DNA of 64,000 nt from Halorubrum salinum (GTDB lineage: Archaea > Halobacteriota > Halobacteria > Halobacteriales > Haloferacaceae). The notes below the pieces were generated by a model. It searched no databases. It was not told where the DNA came from and saw only the letters and a list, made by a program, of their open reading frames with translations. This document shows positions 43,920 through 53,949 of this stretch, one piece after another. Each line of letters begins with the position of its first letter. The first letter of the stretch is position 1. The stretch is from assembly GCF_024494575.1 (NCBI RefSeq), contig NZ_JANHDO010000004.1, forward strand, positions 1 to 64,000, written 5' to 3'. Both the position numbers and the translations under genes were made by a program.

Positions 43920-44519
43920 TCAGCCGTCCGATTCGTCTCGCCGGTCGGCTCGATCGCGGCGCTGACTCGCCGTCTCGAACGGTGACTCCGAGCGGGTCTT
44001 GCGACGCCGCCCCTCCCGCTCCGCGATCGCCTCGGGGTCAGGGCTCGCGTCGTCGTCGATCCGTGCGAACGAGCGGTGAACTTTCGTGTGACACCAGCGA
44101 CAGAGCGCGACGGTGATCTCGTGAGGGCCGGCGTCGACGTCGCCAGTCTCACCGCTGTCGCCCGCCGATCTGCCCTCCGTGTGTCCGTGCTCGGCCTGCG
44201 TGCGTCCGTACGACAGGTGGTGTTCCTCGACCAGCGGGCGAGCGTCGTCGTGTGCTAACCGGACCTCGGATACTCCGCACCGCAGACATTCGCGCCCGTC
44301 GGTCGTCGATCGGTAGTGCGGACAGGCCTTCCACCTCCGGTCCGATCCGACGTAGCAAGCGTATCCGTTCGCGCGCCTGTCCGCGGCGAACTCGGGATCG
44401 TCTCCGGTCCGCTCCAACGCGAAGCGGCAGCGACCGTCGTCGGTGAGGTGATCGCAGACCCCGGCGGCCGCGTACGGATCGTCGACGCCGACGGGAGTGC
44501 CGTCCGGCGTGTATTCCAT
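43920..44519 (-). CDS. HNH-like zinc protein of haloarchaea (DUF7097-like)
   Basis: 199 residues. ECLRCG, EEHHLSYG and CRWCHTKVHRSF resemble the C..C-HH-C..C-H layout of HNH endonucleases; the N-terminal half has further Cys/His pairs (CDHL, CPHYR). Described in my memory as the DUF7097 family, but this label is unverified. Whether it cuts nucleic acid is unknown; the tail is very basic/acidic. Confidence 0.65.
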   Translation of the reverse strand: MEYTPDGTPVGVDDPYAAAGVCDHLTDDGRCRFALERTGDDPEFAADRRANGYACYVGSDRRWKACPHYRSTTDGRECLRCGVSEVRLAHDDARPLVEEHHLSYGRTQAEHGHTEGRSAGDSGETGDVDAGPHEITVALCRWCHTKVHRSFARIDDDASPDPEAIAEREGRRRKTRSESPFETASQRRDRADRRDESDG

Positions 44520-44610
44520 GTTATCGCAATCGCCCGCGGGTTACTTCAACCCTCGCGGTCGGTGGGGAACGAGTCGTTCGAGCGGGTACACGATGTCCGC
44601 GGCCGGGGAC

Positions 44611-45957
44611 CTAAACGAGGCTCGCGCCGTCGAGGTCGGTCCGACCGTACTCGACGTCGAGGAGCCTGAGGAGGGTGGGTGCGACGTCGAGTAAGTCCGC
44701 GTCTTCGACCTTCGCGTCCGGGTGGTCGACGAACAGTCCGGCGTCTTCGAAAGTGTGCATTCCCGTCCGCGGGCCGTCGGAGTCGAACACGCGGTCGTGC
44801 GGGCGGAAGCCGGACTTGAGGTCGAACCCCTCGTTCGGGATGACGACGAGGTCGGGAGCGATCTCGTCGTGGTCGCCGCGGAACACCGTCTCGCGCTCGA
44901 CGACGCGTTTCGCGACGGGCCTCCCGTTCGGGCCTTCCCACGACCTGAGGTCTTCTTGGAGTTCGGCACGGACGGCTTCGTACTCGGAGGCGGGAACGGC
45001 TCCCGTTGGCTCGCGGTCCTCCAAGTTGAGGTAAAACCGGCCGGGGACGAGCGAGTACGCCCGAGTGTCGTCGTCGATGTCGGAGAGCGTGTCGTGGTCG
45101 TCGTCGCCATACGAGAGCCACCCCTCTCGTTCGAGCCACTCGTTGCAGTACACGTCGTGTCGGAGTCGCGTGAATCCGTGCGTGGACCCGACGACGAGAA
45201 CGACGTCGTCCGGAAGGCGTCCGCGAATCGCTCCGATGTGATCGTCGAGGGCGGCGTAAAACGAGAGGAAGTCGTCGCGGTACGTTCCGTCGTCAGTGTA
45301 GTCTCCCCACAAGAAATGGTTCACCCGATCCGGTGCAGTGAACACGCCGAAAAACAGGTCCCAGTCGTCCTCGGCGAGGTAGTGCGAGAAGGCGTCGTAA
45401 CGGGCGTCGAGCGTTTCCCGGGCGTGCTCGATGAAGTCGGACTTGTCGGGTCTGTGCCCGAGCTTCGCGTTGACCGAGAGTCGATAGTCGCTCTCGGCGA
45501 GGCGTTCGCGAAGCTCGTCGGGGTGGGCGGCCGCGTCGATGTCCGGCGAGAGATAGCCGGAGACCATCCGCTGGACGGTCCGCTGTGGCGGGAAGGTGAC
45601 CGGGACGTTCATCACCGTCGCGTCGAGTCCCGCCTCCGTCGCGCGGTCCCACACGCGGGTCGCTTGCACGTCGCGACCCATCGGAACGTACGTGTCATAG
45701 GATCCGATCTCGCGGTCTTGAAACCCGTATACGCCGGTTTCGCCGGGGTTGACTCCACTCGCGAGCACCGGCCAGCACGCGCTCGAATCCGGCGGGACTG
45801 TGCTGTCGATCTGTCCCCCGTCGCCCTCGTCGGCGATCGCCGACAGCGTCGGGAACGTGTCCGGGTTGTCGACGACGAGACCGTGCGGGAGGCCGTCGAC
45901 CCCGAGGAACGCCACTCGCGGAGTGTCGTTCCCTCGCAGCCGGTCAAAGAGACCCAT
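44611..45957 (-). CDS. Alkaline-phosphatase-superfamily phosphodiesterase
   Basis: 448 residues from ATG at 45957. Metal site: VAFLGVDGLPHGLV with Asp, then the nucleophile region PDSSACWPVLASG where the Ser or Thr of the TxxxxP element sits; later Asp/His in HFLWGDYTD and SDGPRTGMHTFEDAGLF. These are type I phosphodiesterase/nucleotide pyrophosphatase-like features. Substrate unknown, possibly a glycan or lipid phosphate ester. Upstream extension of the frame is non-protein-like. Convergent with the PhzF gene? No, divergent: PhzF starts 121 bases away on the other strand. Confidence 0.75.
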   Translation of the reverse strand: MGLFDRLRGNDTPRVAFLGVDGLPHGLVVDNPDTFPTLSAIADEGDGGQIDSTVPPDSSACWPVLASGVNPGETGVYGFQDREIGSYDTYVPMGRDVQATRVWDRATEAGLDATVMNVPVTFPPQRTVQRMVSGYLSPDIDAAAHPDELRERLAESDYRLSVNAKLGHRPDKSDFIEHARETLDARYDAFSHYLAEDDWDLFFGVFTAPDRVNHFLWGDYTDDGTYRDDFLSFYAALDDHIGAIRGRLPDDVVLVVGSTHGFTRLRHDVYCNEWLEREGWLSYGDDDHDTLSDIDDDTRAYSLVPGRFYLNLEDREPTGAVPASEYEAVRAELQEDLRSWEGPNGRPVAKRVVERETVFRGDHDEIAPDLVVIPNEGFDLKSGFRPHDRVFDSDGPRTGMHTFEDAGLFVDHPDAKVEDADLLDVAPTLLRLLDVEYGRTDLDGASLV

Positions 45958-46077
45958 ACCACCCCATCTGCCGTTGAGGCCAAAAGGGTTCACATCGGAC
46001 GCCGGTACGAGAACGTGCCGGGACGTCGGCGAATCCGTCCTCGGGAGTCTTTTGCGTCCGGCCGCAGAGGTGCACCC

Positions 46078-47055
46078 ATGGAGACGCGACGCGCGCTGCT
46101 CGTCGACGCATTCACTGACGAACCGCTGGAGGGGAACGTCGCCGGGGTCGTCCCCGGCGCAGCGGGGATGAGCGACGACCGGATGGCACGGATCGCCGCA
46201 GAACTCGGTGCGTCCGAGACCGCGTTCCTCGTCGGGTCGGGCGACCGAGGGGGCGATGAAAACGGCCGAAAAGACGACGACAGCGACGCGACCGACACGG
46301 CCAACGAGCGGGTCCGGTATTTCACTCCCACGACGGAGGTGGACCTGTGCGGCCACGCGACCATCGCGAGCTACGGAGCGCTGTACGCGGACGGGGCGAT
46401 CGACGCGGGAGAGCGAACGCTCCGGACGAACGTCGGCGACCTCGAGATCCGGATCGACGACGACGGGACCGTCTGGATGGGCCAAGATTCACCGACCGTC
46501 GACGTGGTCGGGGCAGAGGCGCTCGGCGCGGACCGGCTCGGAGACGCGCTCGGCGTCGACCCGGCGGCGCTCGCCGACATCGGTGCAGACCTCCCGGTCG
46601 CCGTCGCGTCGACCGGGCTCCCGTGGCTCGTCGTGCCCGTGAACTTCCTCCAACGCCTCGGTGAAGCCGATCCGGACTCGGCCGCGATCGAGAGGATATC
46701 GGAGGAGTTCGACGTCGCAGGCGTGTACGCGTTCACGTTCGACACGCTTGAGGCCGAATCGACCGTGCACGGGCGGGCGTTCGCACCGGCCCTCGGAGTC
46801 GAGGAAGACCCCGTCACCGGAACGGCGAGCGGGGCCGTCGCAGGCTACCTCCGCGCCGCGGAGGCCTTCGACGGCGAGTTCCCCGAGGAACTGCGGTTCG
46901 AACAGGGTCACTTCCTCGACCGGCCGGGGCACGTCAGAGCCCGCGTCGACGGCGACGAGGTCCGCGTCGGTGGGACCGCGGTGACTGCCGCGGAGGTCGA
47001 TCTCAGGCTGCCAGCAGACGACGGGGACGGCTCCGACGAGATACTCGAGGCGTGA
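46078..47055 (+). CDS. PhzF-family isomerase
   Basis: 325 residues. Catalytic Glu47 in GASETAFL, VRYFTPTTEVDLCGHATIAS and the EDPVTGTASGAVAGYL motif near 240 are diagnostic of the PhzF/diaminopimelate-epimerase-like fold. An acidic insertion (residues 55-80) is a haloarchaeal adaptation. The substrate of archaeal members is not known. Confidence 0.9.
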   Translation: METRRALLVDAFTDEPLEGNVAGVVPGAAGMSDDRMARIAAELGASETAFLVGSGDRGGDENGRKDDDSDATDTANERVRYFTPTTEVDLCGHATIASYGALYADGAIDAGERTLRTNVGDLEIRIDDDGTVWMGQDSPTVDVVGAEALGADRLGDALGVDPAALADIGADLPVAVASTGLPWLVVPVNFLQRLGEADPDSAAIERISEEFDVAGVYAFTFDTLEAESTVHGRAFAPALGVEEDPVTGTASGAVAGYLRAAEAFDGEFPEELRFEQGHFLDRPGHVRARVDGDEVRVGGTAVTAAEVDLRLPADDGDGSDEILEA

Positions 47056-47111
47056 CCGCCTCGGTCGCTCGTCGGCCGAACTCTTAGGGTCACGGAAGCC
47101 GTATCACGCGT

Positions 47112-47306
47112 ATGGACTTCGACTTGCCACGTGCGGCCGCGTTGCTGCTACTGATCGTCGCGATCGGAGCCGGCGGTCTGATCGGAGCCGGGATGATGCC
47201 GCTCCAGACGACGCTGATGATGGTCGTCCCCTCGATGCTCGTATTCGGAGCCGTGGCGTTCGCCATCGGCGTGAAACACGGGCAGTTCCGCTCGACGCGG
47301 GTCTGA
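47112..47306 (+). CDS. Small two-helix membrane protein, haloarchaeal
   Basis: 64 residues: hydrophobic helices at about 8-28 and 34-54 with a basic end (KHGQFRSTRV). Conserved small proteins of this design are frequent in haloarchaea (DUF7333-like, from memory). Function unknown. Confidence 0.65.
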   Translation: MDFDLPRAAALLLLIVAIGAGGLIGAGMMPLQTTLMMVVPSMLVFGAVAFAIGVKHGQFRSTRV

Positions 47307-47400
47307 GACCGTTCGGTCCCGGTACAACCGCGCCCGAGTCCGGCCGCAGGGTGGAGCCGGAACCGCGACGCTTTTTGAACGTCGTCGAGAACCGGGAGCC

Positions 47401-48351
47401 GTGCCTCTCGGCCCGCCACTAACCGAACTCCTGTTGCTCGCCGGCGGTGCCGCGCTCCTGTACCTCGGCGCCGAGCTGCTCGTTCAGGGTGCGAGCGACC
47501 TGGCGCTTGCGATCGGGCTGAAGGCGTCGACCGTCGGCGTCACCGTCGTCGCGTTCGCGACCACCACGCCCGAGCTGTTCGTCTCGCTTCTGGGCGCGAT
47601 CACGGTGTCGACGGACACCGGGCTGGGCGCGATCGTGGGATCGAACGTCGCGAACATCGGTCTGGTGCTCGGCGTCTCCGCTATGATCCGGCCGCTCGAT
47701 ATCTCAGAGACGGTGTTGCGGCGACACGTCCCGTTCATGGTGCTCGCCGCGCTGCTTCTCGTCGGACTCGGCTGGGACGGACGCATCGGGGCGCTAGACG
47801 GCATCGTCCTCCTCGCCACGCTCGTCGGGTTCACCGTCGTTATCATGCGACGGATCCGACAGACGCAGTCGGCGATCACGGACGCGGAGCGACAGGGGAT
47901 GCCCGACGCGAAGCTGCGAGACGTCGCCGCGGTCGGAGGCGGGCTCGTCGCGTTGGTCCTCGGCTCGCGCTGGCTCATCGACGGCGGACAGTCGCTCCTA
48001 GCGGCCGCCGGGTTCTCCGATTTGTTCATCGGACTCACGGTGCTCGCGCTCGGCACCTCGCTGCCAGAACTGGCCGCCAGCGTCGTCGCCGCCGTTCGCG
48101 GCGAGGCCGAGTTCAGCGTCGGCAACGTCGTCGGGTCCAACATCTACAACGTCCTCGCGGTCATCGGGATCGTCGCGCTCGTCACCCCGATCAGCGTGAG
48201 CCCGGGCGTGCGCGGGTTCGAGTTCCCTGCACTCCTCGCGTTCACCGCGCTGGTCGTCGGGTTGATGTACCGCCACGAGCGCGTCTCTCGGGCGGACGGA
48301 AGTATCCTCACCGGCGGTTATCTCCTCTTCGTCTACCTGCTGTTGCCGTGA
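47401..48351 (+). CDS. Calcium/sodium antiporter (CaCA family)
   Basis: 316 residues from a GTG. Two inverted alpha-repeats carry the ion site: GVTVVAFATTTPELFVSL in the first half and GLTVLALGTSLPELAASV plus GNVVGSNIYNVL in the second. Ten to eleven TM helices fit the YrbG/Ca2+:cation exchanger fold. Convergent with the DRG GTPase gene, only 7 bases between the stops. Confidence 0.9.
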   Translation: MPLGPPLTELLLLAGGAALLYLGAELLVQGASDLALAIGLKASTVGVTVVAFATTTPELFVSLLGAITVSTDTGLGAIVGSNVANIGLVLGVSAMIRPLDISETVLRRHVPFMVLAALLLVGLGWDGRIGALDGIVLLATLVGFTVVIMRRIRQTQSAITDAERQGMPDAKLRDVAAVGGGLVALVLGSRWLIDGGQSLLAAAGFSDLFIGLTVLALGTSLPELAASVVAAVRGEAEFSVGNVVGSNIYNVLAVIGIVALVTPISVSPGVRGFEFPALLAFTALVVGLMYRHERVSRADGSILTGGYLLFVYLLLP

Positions 48352-48358
48352 GGCGAGG

Positions 48359-49468
48359 TCACTTCCGTGCGACGATCCGGAGGACGTCCTCGTCGGCGAG
48401 CTCGTGGCCTTTCCCGACCTGCTGGTCGTCGTGTTTCGCGCTCGGCCCGGAGACGCGGGCGAACTTGAACCGTTCGTCGAACTCGCCGCCGATCTTCTCG
48501 CAGGCGTCGCCGACGGTGTCGCCCTCGAAGAGGACGAGCGGCTCCTCGTAGTCGACGCCGCGGCCGGGCTTGTCCATGTAGATCCGGATGAGCCCGAGCT
48601 CCTCCCAGAGCCGCTCTTTGAGCCCGTCGAGTCCGAGCTCCTCCTCCGCGGAGATGAAGATGACGTCGTCGGGGTCGAGGTCCCGGTCGCGAAGCTCGGA
48701 TTTGACCGTCGGGAGGTACTCCTTGTCGATGAGGTCGGCTTTGTTCACCGTGACCATCGACGGGAGGTACTCCCGGTTGTCCATCACGGCGTCGACGAGC
48801 TCGTCGATCGTGAGGTCGTGGGGGATGGTCACCTTCGCGTTGACGTAGCCGTACTCGCGGAGCACCTGCTTTACCGTGTCCTCGTCGAGGCTCACCTCGT
48901 CGCTCATCGTCACCCCGATGCCGTCCTTGTGCGTCTTCCGGATGTTGATGTTCGGGGGGTCCGTGTCGAGCCGGATGTTCGTGTTGTACAGCTCCTCACT
49001 GAGGCGGTCGTACTGTTCGATCTCGAAGACGGAGAGGACGTACACGACCAGGTCGGCGGTGCGGACGACGGAGAGCACTTCCTTGCCGCCTCCGCGTCCG
49101 CCCGCCGCACCCTCGATCAGTCCGGGCACGTCGAGGATCTGGATGTTGGCACCGCGGTACATCAGCATCCCCGGATTGACGTCGAGCGTCGTGAACTCGT
49201 AGGAGCCGACCTCGCTGTCGGCGTTAGTGAGGGCGTTGATGAGCGTCGACTTGCCCACGCTCGGGAACCCGACGAGCGCGACCGTGGCGTCGCCGTGCTT
49301 CTCGACGGCGTACCCGTGACCGCCGCCGGCGGAGGACTGGTTCTCCAGCTTCTCCTTTTTTTCCGCGAGCTTCGCCTTCAGCCGCCCGATGTGTGCCTCG
49401 GTGGACTTGTTGTAGGGCGTCTCGGCGATCTCCTCGCGGAGGTCCTCGATCTCTTCCTCCAGTCCCAT
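48359..49468 (-). CDS. DRG-type GTP-binding protein (Obg superfamily)
   Basis: 369 residues from ATG at 49468. N-terminal helical hairpin (EIEDLREEIAETPYNKST), G1 GFPSVGKST at about 67-75, G3 DVPGLIEGA, G4 NKAD, and a C-terminal TGS-like domain ending in LADEDVLRIV. Archaeal/eukaryotic DRG proteins bind ribosomes and are linked to translation. The frame extends upstream to 49597, but that part is non-conserved. Confidence 0.93.
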   Translation of the reverse strand: MGLEEEIEDLREEIAETPYNKSTEAHIGRLKAKLAEKKEKLENQSSAGGGHGYAVEKHGDATVALVGFPSVGKSTLINALTNADSEVGSYEFTTLDVNPGMLMYRGANIQILDVPGLIEGAAGGRGGGKEVLSVVRTADLVVYVLSVFEIEQYDRLSEELYNTNIRLDTDPPNINIRKTHKDGIGVTMSDEVSLDEDTVKQVLREYGYVNAKVTIPHDLTIDELVDAVMDNREYLPSMVTVNKADLIDKEYLPTVKSELRDRDLDPDDVIFISAEEELGLDGLKERLWEELGLIRIYMDKPGRGVDYEEPLVLFEGDTVGDACEKIGGEFDERFKFARVSGPSAKHDDQQVGKGHELADEDVLRIVARK

Positions 49469-49634
49469 TGGCGAACAGTCGGCCGTTCGGCTCGTTAAAG
49501 GTGTTCTTTCTGCCCGCCGGATCGGTTCCCGGCTGGCGGTGAGGCTCCCGGCCGACCGCGTCCATCGGTGACGGCCGTCGTGTCGATGTTTCGACACGGT
49601 TATATTCGGCCCGTCGGATCACCCTGCACGCCGA

Positions 49635-49835
49635 ATGCCCGACCCGTCGAGCCTCCGTGACAGCACGCAGATCGTCCTCCCGCGTCGCGCGCTCGACGGT
49701 CTCCGTGACCGGCTCTGCGAGCGGTTCACCGTGACAGTCGTCGAGTCGGACGAGTGCTCCCGCATCATCGGGAGTCCGGTCGAGATCAAAGCGGCGAGCG
49801 ACTACCTCGCGCGAAGGGGCGTGGCCGTCGCGTGA
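49635..49835 (+). CDS. Small conserved haloarchaeal protein
   Basis: 66 residues, alpha/beta, with VTVVESDECSRIIGSPVEIKAASDYL; no cysteine pair or TM. The GC-rich frame and a TATA-like ttatattc about 30-35 bases upstream (49600-49607) support it. Unknown function. Confidence 0.6.
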   Translation: MPDPSSLRDSTQIVLPRRALDGLRDRLCERFTVTVVESDECSRIIGSPVEIKAASDYLARRGVAVA

Positions 49836-49931
49836 GTTGACCACAGAAGAGAGCCGCAGTTGGATGTGTCGCCGTCGGATGCTGCTACGGCCGCGATGCC
49901 TGCAGAATTTCGGTGAGACGGTGGTCCGGCG

Positions 49932-50384
49932 TCAGCCGATGATACCGACGAGGAGCTGGACCACGATGACGACGAGGAACACCAGACCGGTCGCGAACGA
50001 TCCGGCCGCGACGCCGTGGGCGTTTCCGAGCCCGCGTCCACGTGCGGAAAAGTACGCGCCGAGGAAGACGAATCCGACGAGGAGCAGTCCGACGGCCGCA
50101 TAGACGAGCGAGAGGAGCGTCCCGGCGAGCGCCTCGGGAATCCCGAAGCTGCCGACGGCGAGAAGCGTCACCGCGCCCACGCCCACGGTTATCGCGAGGA
50201 ATCCGACCGCCCAGACGATCGGCGTTCCGGCGACCTCTTTCAGCGCTTCGGTGACCGCGGCGTACCGATCCTGTTCGCCCGCGCCGGGAGCCGTTCGTTG
50301 CGCGCCGATCCGCGCCACAGCGAGGAACGTAGCGACGACGAGCAGCCCCATCAGTGCCGTGCTCAAGAGGGTGAGTGAGACCAT
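49932..50384 (-). CDS. Four-helix membrane protein beside the oxidase genes
   Basis: 150 residues: TM helices at about 5-26, 58-78, 85-110 and 125-148. It is divergent from coxB. Position suggests a role in oxidase assembly or membrane energetics, but there is no motif to prove it. Confidence 0.65.
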   Translation of the reverse strand: MVSLTLLSTALMGLLVVATFLAVARIGAQRTAPGAGEQDRYAAVTEALKEVAGTPIVWAVGFLAITVGVGAVTLLAVGSFGIPEALAGTLLSLVYAAVGLLLVGFVFLGAYFSARGRGLGNAHGVAAGSFATGLVFLVVIVVQLLVGIIG

Positions 50385-50531
50385 GGTGAGTTCGTTGTTG
50401 TCCCGTCCGTTCGCGCGTACAAATAGCCTTCGACACGTTCGGTTTCAGGCCGGGGAGCGTCACACACCGACCTGCTACACAAGAGCTAAGTGTGCCATCG
50501 CCAAGGAGGGTACAAGAGCAGACAGACGAAC

Positions 50532-51305
50532 ATGATAGATACAGTGATACTGCAACAGGGAACCGGCTGGCGGGCACAGGCGGAGGTCTTCGATGAGATC
50601 TTCTTCGTCTTCCTCGCGCTGGGCACCCTCATCGGTACGATCGTCGTCTCGTACACGCTGTGGAACGTGTACAAATACCGCGACGACGGCGGAGAGCCGA
50701 AAGACGACTTCGACGCACCGGTCGTCGGCGAGCTCCCGACGGGACAGGGCGGTCCAAAAGCGAAGAAACTCTTCCTCTCGTTCGGGCTGAGCGCCATCGT
50801 CGTCATCAGCCTCGTCGTGTACGCGTACGGGATCCTCCTCTACGTCGAAGAGGGGCCCGACACGGGCGATGAAGGCGACATCGAGATTCTCGTCGAAGGG
50901 TATCAGTTCGGCTGGGAGTACGAGTACCCGAACGGTCACACGGAGACCGGCGAGATGATCGTTCCGGCCGACCAGCGGATCGACATCGAGGTGACGTCGA
51001 GAGACGTGTGGCACAACTTCGGCTCCTCGGAGTTGCGGATAAAATCGGACGCTATCCCCGGAGAGACCAACAGCAACTGGTTCTCTGTGAGTTCCGAGGA
51101 GGTCGAAGCACAGGGCGGCGAAGCGACGTACATGGTCGAGTGCTTCGAGCTCTGCGGCTCGGGGCACTCGGCGATGAAGGGACAGATAACCGTGATTCCA
51201 CAGGATGAATGGGAAGAATGGTACGCCGGGACCGGCGAAGAGAACGCTAACGGCGAGAACGCCACCAGTATCGACGGCACGACTGCCGGGGGTGTTCCCG
51301 CATGA
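50532..51305 (+). CDS. coxB: Cytochrome c oxidase subunit II
   Basis: 257 residues from the ATG at 50532. Two TM helices (about 25-45 and 80-105) and a C-terminal cupredoxin domain. The binuclear CuA site is present: CFELCGSGHSAMKG with Cys204, Cys208, His212 and Met215, and an upstream His in RDVWHNF. It accepts electrons from a periplasmic donor, likely the halocyanin encoded 5 kb downstream. The stop overlaps the next start. Confidence 0.93.
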   Translation: MIDTVILQQGTGWRAQAEVFDEIFFVFLALGTLIGTIVVSYTLWNVYKYRDDGGEPKDDFDAPVVGELPTGQGGPKAKKLFLSFGLSAIVVISLVVYAYGILLYVEEGPDTGDEGDIEILVEGYQFGWEYEYPNGHTETGEMIVPADQRIDIEVTSRDVWHNFGSSELRIKSDAIPGETNSNWFSVSSEEVEAQGGEATYMVECFELCGSGHSAMKGQITVIPQDEWEEWYAGTGEENANGENATSIDGTTAGGVPA

Positions 51306-53800
51306 GTGAGCTTCCGCCGACGACCTCGGTGAAGCGCTGGCTCGTCACGACGAACCACAAGGACATCGGTATCTTGTACACGATCACCGCGTTGTTCTTC
51401 CTGCTTTTCGGCGGGGTCCTCGCGCTGCTCATCCGGGTACAGCTGTGGGACCCGGCGAATCAGGTCCTCTCCGGGCTCGCGTACAACGAGGCCGTCACCG
51501 CTCACGGGCTGATAATGGTGTTCTGGTTCCTCTCGCCGTTCGGGTTCGGGTTCGCGAACTACTTCGTGCCCCTGCAGATCGGTGCTGACGACCTCGCGTT
51601 CCCGCGGCTGAACGCGCTCTCGTACTGGATGTACCTGTTCTCGGGCGTCCTCCTCGGGATCAGCTTCTTCCAGGGCGGCACGCTGAACGCGGGGTGGACG
51701 ATGTACGCGCCCCTCAACGTTCCGATGTACACGCCGAGCATCGGGTCGACGGGGGCAGTGCTCGCGCTCGCGATGTTCGTCATCGGCGTCACCGCGTCGA
51801 CGGTGAACTTCCTCACGTCGATCCACCACTCCCGGGCCGAGGGAATGGGGATCATGGACATGCCGATGTTCACGTGGTCGATGCTCGCGACGGTGTGGAT
51901 GATGCTGTTCGCGTTCGCGGCGCTTCTCGCCGTCGGCCTCATCCTCGCGTCTGACCGCGTGCTCGGGAGCGTCTACTTCTCCGCGACGGAGGGAGGGTCG
52001 CTCCTGTGGGGCCACCTGTTCTGGTTCTTCGGTCACCCGGAAGTGTACATCGTGTTCTTCCCGGCGCTCGGCGCGATGTTGGAGCTGTTCCAGACGTTCT
52101 CCGGACGTCGGCTCGTCGGCCGGAAGTGGGTCATCATCTCCATCTGTCTGATCTCGGTCCAGTCGTTCCTCGTGTGGATGCACCACATGTTCCTGACGAC
52201 GATCAACCTCGAGATCAAGACGCTGATGATGGCGACTACTATCGGGATATCGCTCCCGTTCGACCTGGTCGTCTTCTCGCTCATCTACACGCTGATCAAG
52301 GGGCGGATACAGTTCACGACGCCGTTCCTCTTCGCGTTCGGTGCGCTGCTCCTGTTCATCCTCGGCGGCATCACCGGCGTCTTCCTCGGCGCTATCGTGC
52401 TTGACTACGAGTTCCGCGGCACCTACTGGGTGGTCGCGCACTTCCACTACGTGATGTTCGGGGGCGCGACGGCGCTGTTCGGCGCGGCGTACTACTGGTT
52501 CCCGAAGATGACGGGGAAGATGTACGACGAGCTGCTCGGTAAGATCCACTTCGTCATCTTCTTCATCGGGTTCAACGCGGTGTACTTCTCGATGTTCCTC
52601 GGCTGGGAGACCCCGCGCCGCGTCTTCGAGTACAACCCCGCGTTCCAGATCTACCACCAGATCGGGACGATCGGGGCGTTCATGCTCGGGTTCTCCTTCT
52701 TCATCATGTTCTACAACTTCGCGAAGTCGTACGTCTCCGGCCCGGACGCCGGCGCGAACCCGTGGGACTACTCACGGACCGCGGAGTGGGCGGTGCCGTC
52801 GCCTCCGCCGCTCGAAAACTGGTCGAACCGGCCCTCGTACGCGTCCGGGAAGCTGGAGTTCGTGAAAGACTACGTGCCGGACGGCGGTCCCGCGGTGAAG
52901 ACCGACGATAACGGCGACGTCGCCACCGACGGCGGCGACAGCCACTCGGCGCACATCAAGGAGTACCCGTACTGGGACAAACACCCGAGCCACGCGAGCA
53001 TATGGCCGCTCGCGCTCTCGTTCGCGCTCGGCGTGCTGTTCCTCGGGCTCTCCGGGTTCCACGACAACGTCGTCTTCGAGCTCGGTGAGTCGCTGGCGTC
53101 GACGACCGTGACGATATCGAACCCGGTCTACCCGATCCTCACCGTCGTGGGACTGGTGGGGCTCGTCGCGAGCGGCGTGAAGTGGGGGCTCGAAGACTTC
53201 TACGCGCCGCCGACCGAGTTCGCGGAACGCTGGCCGTTCAACGGCGTCGAGAAGGTCAAGCTGGGAATGTGGTTCTTCCTCGCCTCTGACGTGATCGTCT
53301 TCGGCGCGTTCCTGTCCGCGGCCATCTTCGTCCGTTACAACGCCGGCTGGCGCACGTGGTCGCCGCTGACCGAGTCGCTGCCGGGGCTCATCAACACGTT
53401 CGTGCTCCTCACGTCGTCGTTCACCGTCATCCTCGCGCTCGTGGCCGCCCACCGGAAGAGCCGGCAGGGAGTGCTCGCGTCGCTCGGGGCGACCATCGCG
53501 CTCGGGTTCACGTTCCTCGCGATCAAGCTGTGGGAGTGGCACCACGAGATATACGACGTGGGCGTCACCATCGCACAGAACTCCCACGGTGACCCGATCC
53601 AGGCGTCGATCTACTACGTGACGACGGGGCTCCACGGGATCCACGTCGTCGGCGGTCTCCTGATCGCAATCTTCCTGTTCGTCAGGGCGTATCAGGGACA
53701 CTACATGGAAGACGAGCGCCCGATCGAGTACTTCGGGCTCTACTGGCACTTCGTCGACATCGTCTGGGTGTTCATCTTCCCGCTGTTCTACCTCTTCTGA
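51302..53800 (+). CDS. coxA: Cytochrome c oxidase subunits I and III, fused
   Basis: 832 residues. Residues 1 to about 560 are subunit I: TTNHKDIGILYTITALFF, CuB/haem region GHPEVYIVFFPALG near 244, and HFHYVMFGG. Residues about 630-832 are a subunit III module (NGVEKVKLGMWFFLASDVIVF, LKWEWHHEIYD-like LWEWHHEI, and YWHFVDIVWVFIFPLFYL). The two parts are joined by a long soluble stretch with YPYWDKHP. CoxA-CoxC fusions are known in archaea. It reduces oxygen to water and pumps protons. It overlaps coxB by four bases. Confidence 0.93.
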   Translation: MSELPPTTSVKRWLVTTNHKDIGILYTITALFFLLFGGVLALLIRVQLWDPANQVLSGLAYNEAVTAHGLIMVFWFLSPFGFGFANYFVPLQIGADDLAFPRLNALSYWMYLFSGVLLGISFFQGGTLNAGWTMYAPLNVPMYTPSIGSTGAVLALAMFVIGVTASTVNFLTSIHHSRAEGMGIMDMPMFTWSMLATVWMMLFAFAALLAVGLILASDRVLGSVYFSATEGGSLLWGHLFWFFGHPEVYIVFFPALGAMLELFQTFSGRRLVGRKWVIISICLISVQSFLVWMHHMFLTTINLEIKTLMMATTIGISLPFDLVVFSLIYTLIKGRIQFTTPFLFAFGALLLFILGGITGVFLGAIVLDYEFRGTYWVVAHFHYVMFGGATALFGAAYYWFPKMTGKMYDELLGKIHFVIFFIGFNAVYFSMFLGWETPRRVFEYNPAFQIYHQIGTIGAFMLGFSFFIMFYNFAKSYVSGPDAGANPWDYSRTAEWAVPSPPPLENWSNRPSYASGKLEFVKDYVPDGGPAVKTDDNGDVATDGGDSHSAHIKEYPYWDKHPSHASIWPLALSFALGVLFLGLSGFHDNVVFELGESLASTTVTISNPVYPILTVVGLVGLVASGVKWGLEDFYAPPTEFAERWPFNGVEKVKLGMWFFLASDVIVFGAFLSAAIFVRYNAGWRTWSPLTESLPGLINTFVLLTSSFTVILALVAAHRKSRQGVLASLGATIALGFTFLAIKLWEWHHEIYDVGVTIAQNSHGDPIQASIYYVTTGLHGIHVVGGLLIAIFLFVRAYQGHYMEDERPIEYFGLYWHFVDIVWVFIFPLFYLF

Positions 53801-53921
53801 GGGGATCGCCCCCTCTCGCCGCGCTGCGTCGGGTGTCGGGACGTGACTCGTTGTTTTCGTCGTCGAATACGGTTCCCCGAGTGACTCACACGGCGGGAGG
53901 GCTGTGCCGTGCTCGGTGCGT

Positions 53922-53929
53922 TTATGTGG
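53922..53929 (+). promoter_or_regulatory. TATA-like box of the small membrane protein
   Basis: gtttatgtgg is centred about 27 bases before the ATG at 53950, fitting a leaderless start and supporting this start over the upstream ATG. Confidence 0.4.
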
Positions 53930-53949
53930 CGCAAACGCCGAGAGGGCGT

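Noticed and set aside
46486-46932. Open frames opposite and overlapping the PhzF gene
   Set aside because: PhzF motifs are intact on the plus strand; the rest are shadows.
50936-52657. A 573-codon minus-strand frame opposite the oxidase genes
   Set aside because: Low-complexity Glu/Arg/His product that is a shadow of coxB/coxA.
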